Shown: in pieces, positions 60,421 to 64,000 of the stretch
Layout of the letters: every line of letters begins with the position of its first letter
How positions within the stretch are numbered: the first letter of the stretch is position 1
Origin: Ariolimax columbianus
Lineage: Eukaryota; Mollusca; Gastropoda; Stylommatophora; Arionidae
Direction of reading: 5' to 3'
Assembly (NCBI GenBank): GCA_036924085.1
Contig: JAVGWX010000004.1
Location: 8,269,044-8,333,043, forward strand
Length of the DNA stretch: 64,000 bases
The notes under the pieces: model-generated
What the model was told of the DNA's origin: nothing
The model's database searches: none
The model's input: the letters and a program-made list of their open reading frames with translations, nothing else
Position numbers and translations under genes: made by a program

Positions 60421-61228
60421 CAAATGGACGGTACTAATTTATGATTCAGATGGATTTGACTACTTTATGGTTTAAGTGGACGGTACTACTTTATGGTTCA
60501 TGTGCATGGTGCTACTTAATGGTTCAGATGGACGGTACTACTTAATGGCTCATGTGGACGGTACTACTTTAGGGTTCATGTAGATGGTGCTACTTTATGG
60601 TTCAGATGGATGGTGCTACTTTATGGTTCAGGTGGATATTACTTTGTGGTTCACATGGACGGTACTATTTTATGGTTCATGTGGATGGTGGTACTTTATG
60701 GTTTAGATGGACAGTACTACTTTATGGTTCATATGGATGGTGCTACTTATTGGTACATATGGATGGTTTCTACTTATGGGTCAGAGAGACGGTGTTTCGT
60801 GTGTTTTTATAGTTCAGATGGACGGTACTACTTTATGATTCAGATGGATTGAGCTACTTTATGGTTCAAGTGGACGGTACTACTTTATGGTTCATGTGGA
60901 TGGTGCTACTTTATGGTTCAGATGGACGGTACTACTTTATAGTTCATGTGGGTGGTGCTACTTTATGGTTCATGTGGATGGTGCTTCTTTATGGTTCATG
61001 TGGACGGTACTACTTTATGGTTCAGATGGACGGTACTACTTTATGGTTCATATGGATAGTGCTACTTTATAGTTCAGATGGACGTTACTACTTTATAGTT
61101 CAGATGGACGTTACTACTTTATGGTTCAGATGGACGGTACTACTTTATGGTTCAGATGGACGCTACTACTTTATTGTTCATATGGATGGTGCTACTTTAT
61201 GGTTCAGATGGACGGTACTACTGATCAT
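60421..61228. repeat. 26-bp minisatellite, related to the preceding array
   Basis: Unit ggtactactttatggttcag plus atggac, alternating with ggtgctactttatggttcat versions. Same 26-bp frame and motif order as the array before it, but a different variant. Reading frames with LWFMW or DGRYYF are by-products. Confidence 0.92.
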
Positions 61229-61271
61229 GGCACGGAGATGGTTTTCGCCTGGTGTGCGGGAAATATCTCAT

Positions 61272-61945
61272 GATCAAGGGCTAAGTCTCAACAGTTCGCA
61301 GTGAAGTGGCTGCTCTACTGCTTACGACACCCCGACTGAGAATTAAGTCTTCTACTAGTGGTTTCACACCTCAACGCCGTATGGGGTGAATATCGAGCAG
61401 CTCCCTGCCCGCTTTGATCGGCGGGACGGAAGAGACCTCTTTCTGCGGCTTGACCGGGCCGGGCTGAGACGCGAGCGCCAGGTCCCAATCATATCATTGC
61501 CTGCCGTCGCAGTGGTGCTGAGATTCAGGGCGGGATTCCGGCTTAGAGGCGTTCAGTCGTAATCCATCAGAAGGTGGCTTTGCACCATTGGCTTATCAGC
61601 CAGGCACGTGGACCAAGTGTCTGAGACCTGCGTCTCCTCTCGAATTGAGCTGAATTACCGTAGCAATGCCCTGTCATTAGTATGGTAAAACTGTCATGTC
61701 TTCCGATTGTCTAATACCAGCACCCGTTCCTATTAGACCCAACGAATCAAGAGAGAGCTTTTAGTCAGTCGATGGCAAAGAGTCTAAATCCTGCGATTCC
61801 TCTCGGATTGAGTTGAATTTCCGTAGCAACGGATTGTCATTAGTAGGATAAAACCGACCTATCTTCCGAGGGTCTAATTACAGCACGCGTTCCCTATTAG
61901 ACCCAAAGAAAGTGCTCTTGGTCTGACAATCATTACAGTGCTGGC
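61272..61945 (-). rRNA. 28S rRNA 3'-end relic with a duplicated sarcin-ricin region (pseudogene)
   Basis: On the minus strand the end reads tgtcgtaagcagtagagcag and gttgagacttagccct, the animal 28S 3' terminus. Upstream are gactgaacgcctctaagccg and ctggctgataagccaatgg. The sarcin-ricin loop region appears twice in tandem: gagaggagacgcagg in the inner copy (61619-61750) and gagaggaatcgcagg in the outer copy (61775-61920). Both deviate from the near-universal agtacgagaggaac, which a working rRNA would not. Hence a pseudogene. Confidence 0.82.
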
Positions 61946-62890
61946 GTGTTGAGTCAAATTAAGCCGCAGGCTCCCCTTCTGGTGGTACCTTCCGTCAATT
62001 CCTTTAAGTTTCAGCTTTGCAACTATACTTCCCCTGGAACCCAAACACTTTGGTTTCCCGACGCTGCCCGAAGAGTCATCGAAGCAACTCCTGCGGATCG
62101 CTAGTCGGCACCGTTTATGGTCAGAACTACGACGCGCCTCTGACTTTCGTTCTTGATTAATGAAAACATTCTTGACAAATGCTTTCGCAGTAGCTCGTCT
62201 TGCGGCGATCCAAGAATTTCACCTCTAACGCCGCAATACGAATGCCCCCGTTTGTTCCTGTTAATCATTACCTCCAGTTCCGAAAAACAACAAAATAGAA
62301 CCGAGGTCCTATTCCATTATTCCATGCATCATTATTCAGGCAGCCGAGGCCTGCTTTGAACACTCTAATTTTTTTCAAAGTAAACGCGCCGGCAGCGAAG
62401 AGCACCCGCGGGATAGAGCCGGCAGACGGTAGGGCAGGAGACAACAGGCAGTGAACCGGCGCGCGCCGGACCGCCCGCCTGCGCCTGAGATCCAACTACG
62501 AGCTTTTTAACTGCAACAATTTTAATATACGCTATTAGAGCTGGAATTACCGCGGCTGCTGGCACCAGACTTGCCCTCCAATAGATTCTCGTTAAAGGGT
62601 TTAAAGTGTACTCATTCTAGTTACGGGGCTTCGAAAGAGTCCCGTATTGTTATTTTTCGTCACTACCTTCCCGTGCCGGGAGTGGGTAAGTTGCGCGCCT
62701 GCTGCCTTCCTTGAATGTGGTAGCCGTTTCTCATGCTCACTCTCCGGAATCGAGCCCTGATTCCCCGTTACCCGTTACAAACATGGTAGGCATGTCACGT
62801 ACCATCAACATTTGATAGGGCAGACATTTGAAAGATGCGTCGCGGGCACACGAGGCCATGCGATCAGCACAAAGTTATCCAGAGTCACCT
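61946..62890 (-). rRNA. Partial 18S rRNA (internal ~950 nt), fused to 28S relic
   Basis: On the minus strand: ggtgactctggataac, atctttcaaatgtctgccct, gccagcagccgcggtaattc, ggtgaaattcttggatcgcc and aaacttaaaggaattgacgg, in the right order. These are hallmark 18S stretches running from roughly position 200 to 1200. The V4 region is GC-rich. It stops at tttgactcaacacg, where 28S-derived sequence takes over, and its 5' end gives way to a LINE fragment at 62891. Conservation is high, so this part is younger or better kept than the 28S piece. Confidence 0.92.
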
Positions 62891-63390
62891 GTTATAAGAA
62901 GTGTATCAGCGGAAATCGAACGAGGGAAACAGGAAAACGACCCTAGACACCCGATGTTTGGCCATCAGGAACAAGCCACAAGACTTAAATCAAGACACAG
63001 TTTCTTAAAATCGATAGAGACCATCTAGACAAGCCCGGAAGGTCGACGCATCCAGAGGTGGCCCGAAACAATGCAGGATCCATGGATAGAGCTCAAGGCA
63101 GAGGCTGTGCCTGGACACCACCAGCTTTACGTTGTGTGGAAGGCAATGAACAGACTTCAAACTGGTGTCTCAAGATGCAGAGTGAACTTGAAGAAATGGG
63201 GATACTCAGATGTCGACACATGTGAATGCGGCGCAGTTCAGGACCAAGATCATCTGATCACCAACCTCCCTGAAACCTGTGACATGAACGAAATGATGGA
63301 GGCGAAAGTCAAGGCAGTTCAAGTTGCTGAATACTGGACGGATGCTGTGTGACATGGTGTTTGGACACAGAAAGCAAGTAAGTGTTACCG
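62891..63390 (+). mobile_element. C-terminal fragment of a Jockey-like LINE (same family as 24505-27060)
   Basis: Plus strand: SAEIERGKQENDPRHPMFGH, RLKSRHSFLKS, then VWKAMNRLQTGVSRCRVNLK, KWGYSDVDTCECG and AEYWTDAV before a stop, matching the end of the element at 24505. The tail is gcaagtaagt, as expected for the family. One stop near 63027 and the missing 5' part rule out function. It starts exactly where the 18S sequence ends. Confidence 0.85.
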
Positions 63391-63639
63391 TTTCATCGAT
63401 TAGTCGTTTCTTTAACGTTAAGTCTAAACATATCTTCGACATATGCAAAGGTGTTTCTCGGTAAAGAACTTCGGTTGCACAAATCCAGGTCATAGTGGAA
63501 TTCTTGACTTAACTGGAGCCATGGACCTATTAATCGAACTATCCGTCCCGCACGTGAGGCCCGACATGCCGTCATATCTGACTTAATAAGGACAAACTAA
63601 CGTCCAATTGTGCACGTGATCACTATTTAATAGGTTCTG

Positions 63640-64000
63640 ATGCAGACCGATGAGAAAATGGCGGGTGTGATACGGTGGAACGGAATTCCTCCAGGTTTGA
63701 TCAGCGAGCGGTGATTCACACCTAACAGCAAAAGGGTCTCACCTAGTCGAGATTCATCGCAGAATGTCAGTTGTGTATGGTGACCAAAGTGTGTCGAAGA
63801 CAACAGTGAAGGACTGGGCACGGATGTTTCGGGAAGAACGTCAAGTAACGAAAGATCATCCGCGACCAGGTCAGACGCATATTCTTGCGACAGAAGATGT
63901 CATCGTCTATTTGATTCAGCAATACGGGTGGACCGTCGTCAGAGCTTATGTTCTCTAGCAAAGGAATTTACTGTGTTGCTTGACACAGTTCAGATGGTGG
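63640..64000 (+). mobile_element. mariner-type element, 5' end, cut by the window edge
   Basis: Begins around gcagaccgatgagaaaatgg and gcgggtgtgatacgg, matching both arms of the fold-back element at 43119. It then encodes a helix-turn-helix start: SVVYGDQSVSKTTVKDWARM, FREERQVTKDHPRPGQTH and a stop at 63958. The usual start of this domain is disrupted upstream (a stop near 63700). Whether the catalytic part exists lies beyond the window. Confidence 0.75.

Noticed and set aside
60597..61304. Trp/Tyr-rich ORFs (LWFMW, DGRYYF)
   Set aside because: They arise from the 26-bp unit; three repeats make 26 codons, so all frames stay open.
61946..62890. Functional 18S rRNA gene
   Set aside because: Both ends are missing and the 3' side is fused to 28S sequence.

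Overview
The window reads as nuclear DNA from an invertebrate animal, most likely a mollusc or another lophotrochozoan. Reasons: exons with GT/AG borders and long introns, an animal-type 18S/28S rRNA relic, many non-LTR retrotransposon (LINE) families, mariner relics, tRNA-headed SINEs, and minisatellites that by my coordinate tally fill about a fifth of the sequence. Nothing looks bacterial, and the species cannot be fixed from sequence alone.

One host gene can be supported. Five plus-strand exons (743-958, 2155-2391, 11140-11256, 23728-23859, 28972-29106) all start and end in phase 1. The first encodes the C-terminal half of a galactose-binding-like (fucolectin/F5-8C-type) domain. The other four encode cysteine-rich EGF-like/laminin-type EGF modules. 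Together they look like the middle of a multi-EGF surface receptor of the MEGF/SCARF type or of the molluscan EGF-bearing receptor phosphatase type. The 5' part lies upstream of the window. No transmembrane or cytoplasmic exon was found, so the 3' end is unresolved.

Layout. 1-12 kb: first exons with minisatellites of 24, 36, 41, 47, 21 and 24 bp. 12-20 kb: a SINE, a LINE endonuclease relic, a CR1/L2-like LINE and an RNase H-bearing LINE, the LINEs on the minus strand. 20-29 kb: introns with SINEs, two exons, a Jockey-like LINE and a mariner relic. 29-43 kb: a dense block of LINE fragments from at least six families, ending in the best preserved CR1/L2-like copy (40.25-43.11 kb). 43-48 kb: a fold-back mariner derivative, a possible LTR remnant holding a young LINE insertion, and related 24-bp arrays. 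48.7-54.6 kb: a 62-bp array, then a nest of LINEs. 54.6-61.2 kb: large minisatellites, one with an exact 805-bp higher-order period, around an RTE-like relic. 61.3-64 kb: a collapsed 18S-28S rDNA relic, a Jockey-like LINE tail and a mariner start cut by the window edge.

The mobile elements carry marks of target-primed insertion: variable 5' truncation, fixed simple 3' tails ((GAA)n, (TTAAG)n, (AAGT)n) and three target-site duplications of 9-13 bp. No intact autonomous element is present. Everything outside the five exons looks non-coding for the host. No new defence or metabolic system was recognised; the notable items are structural.
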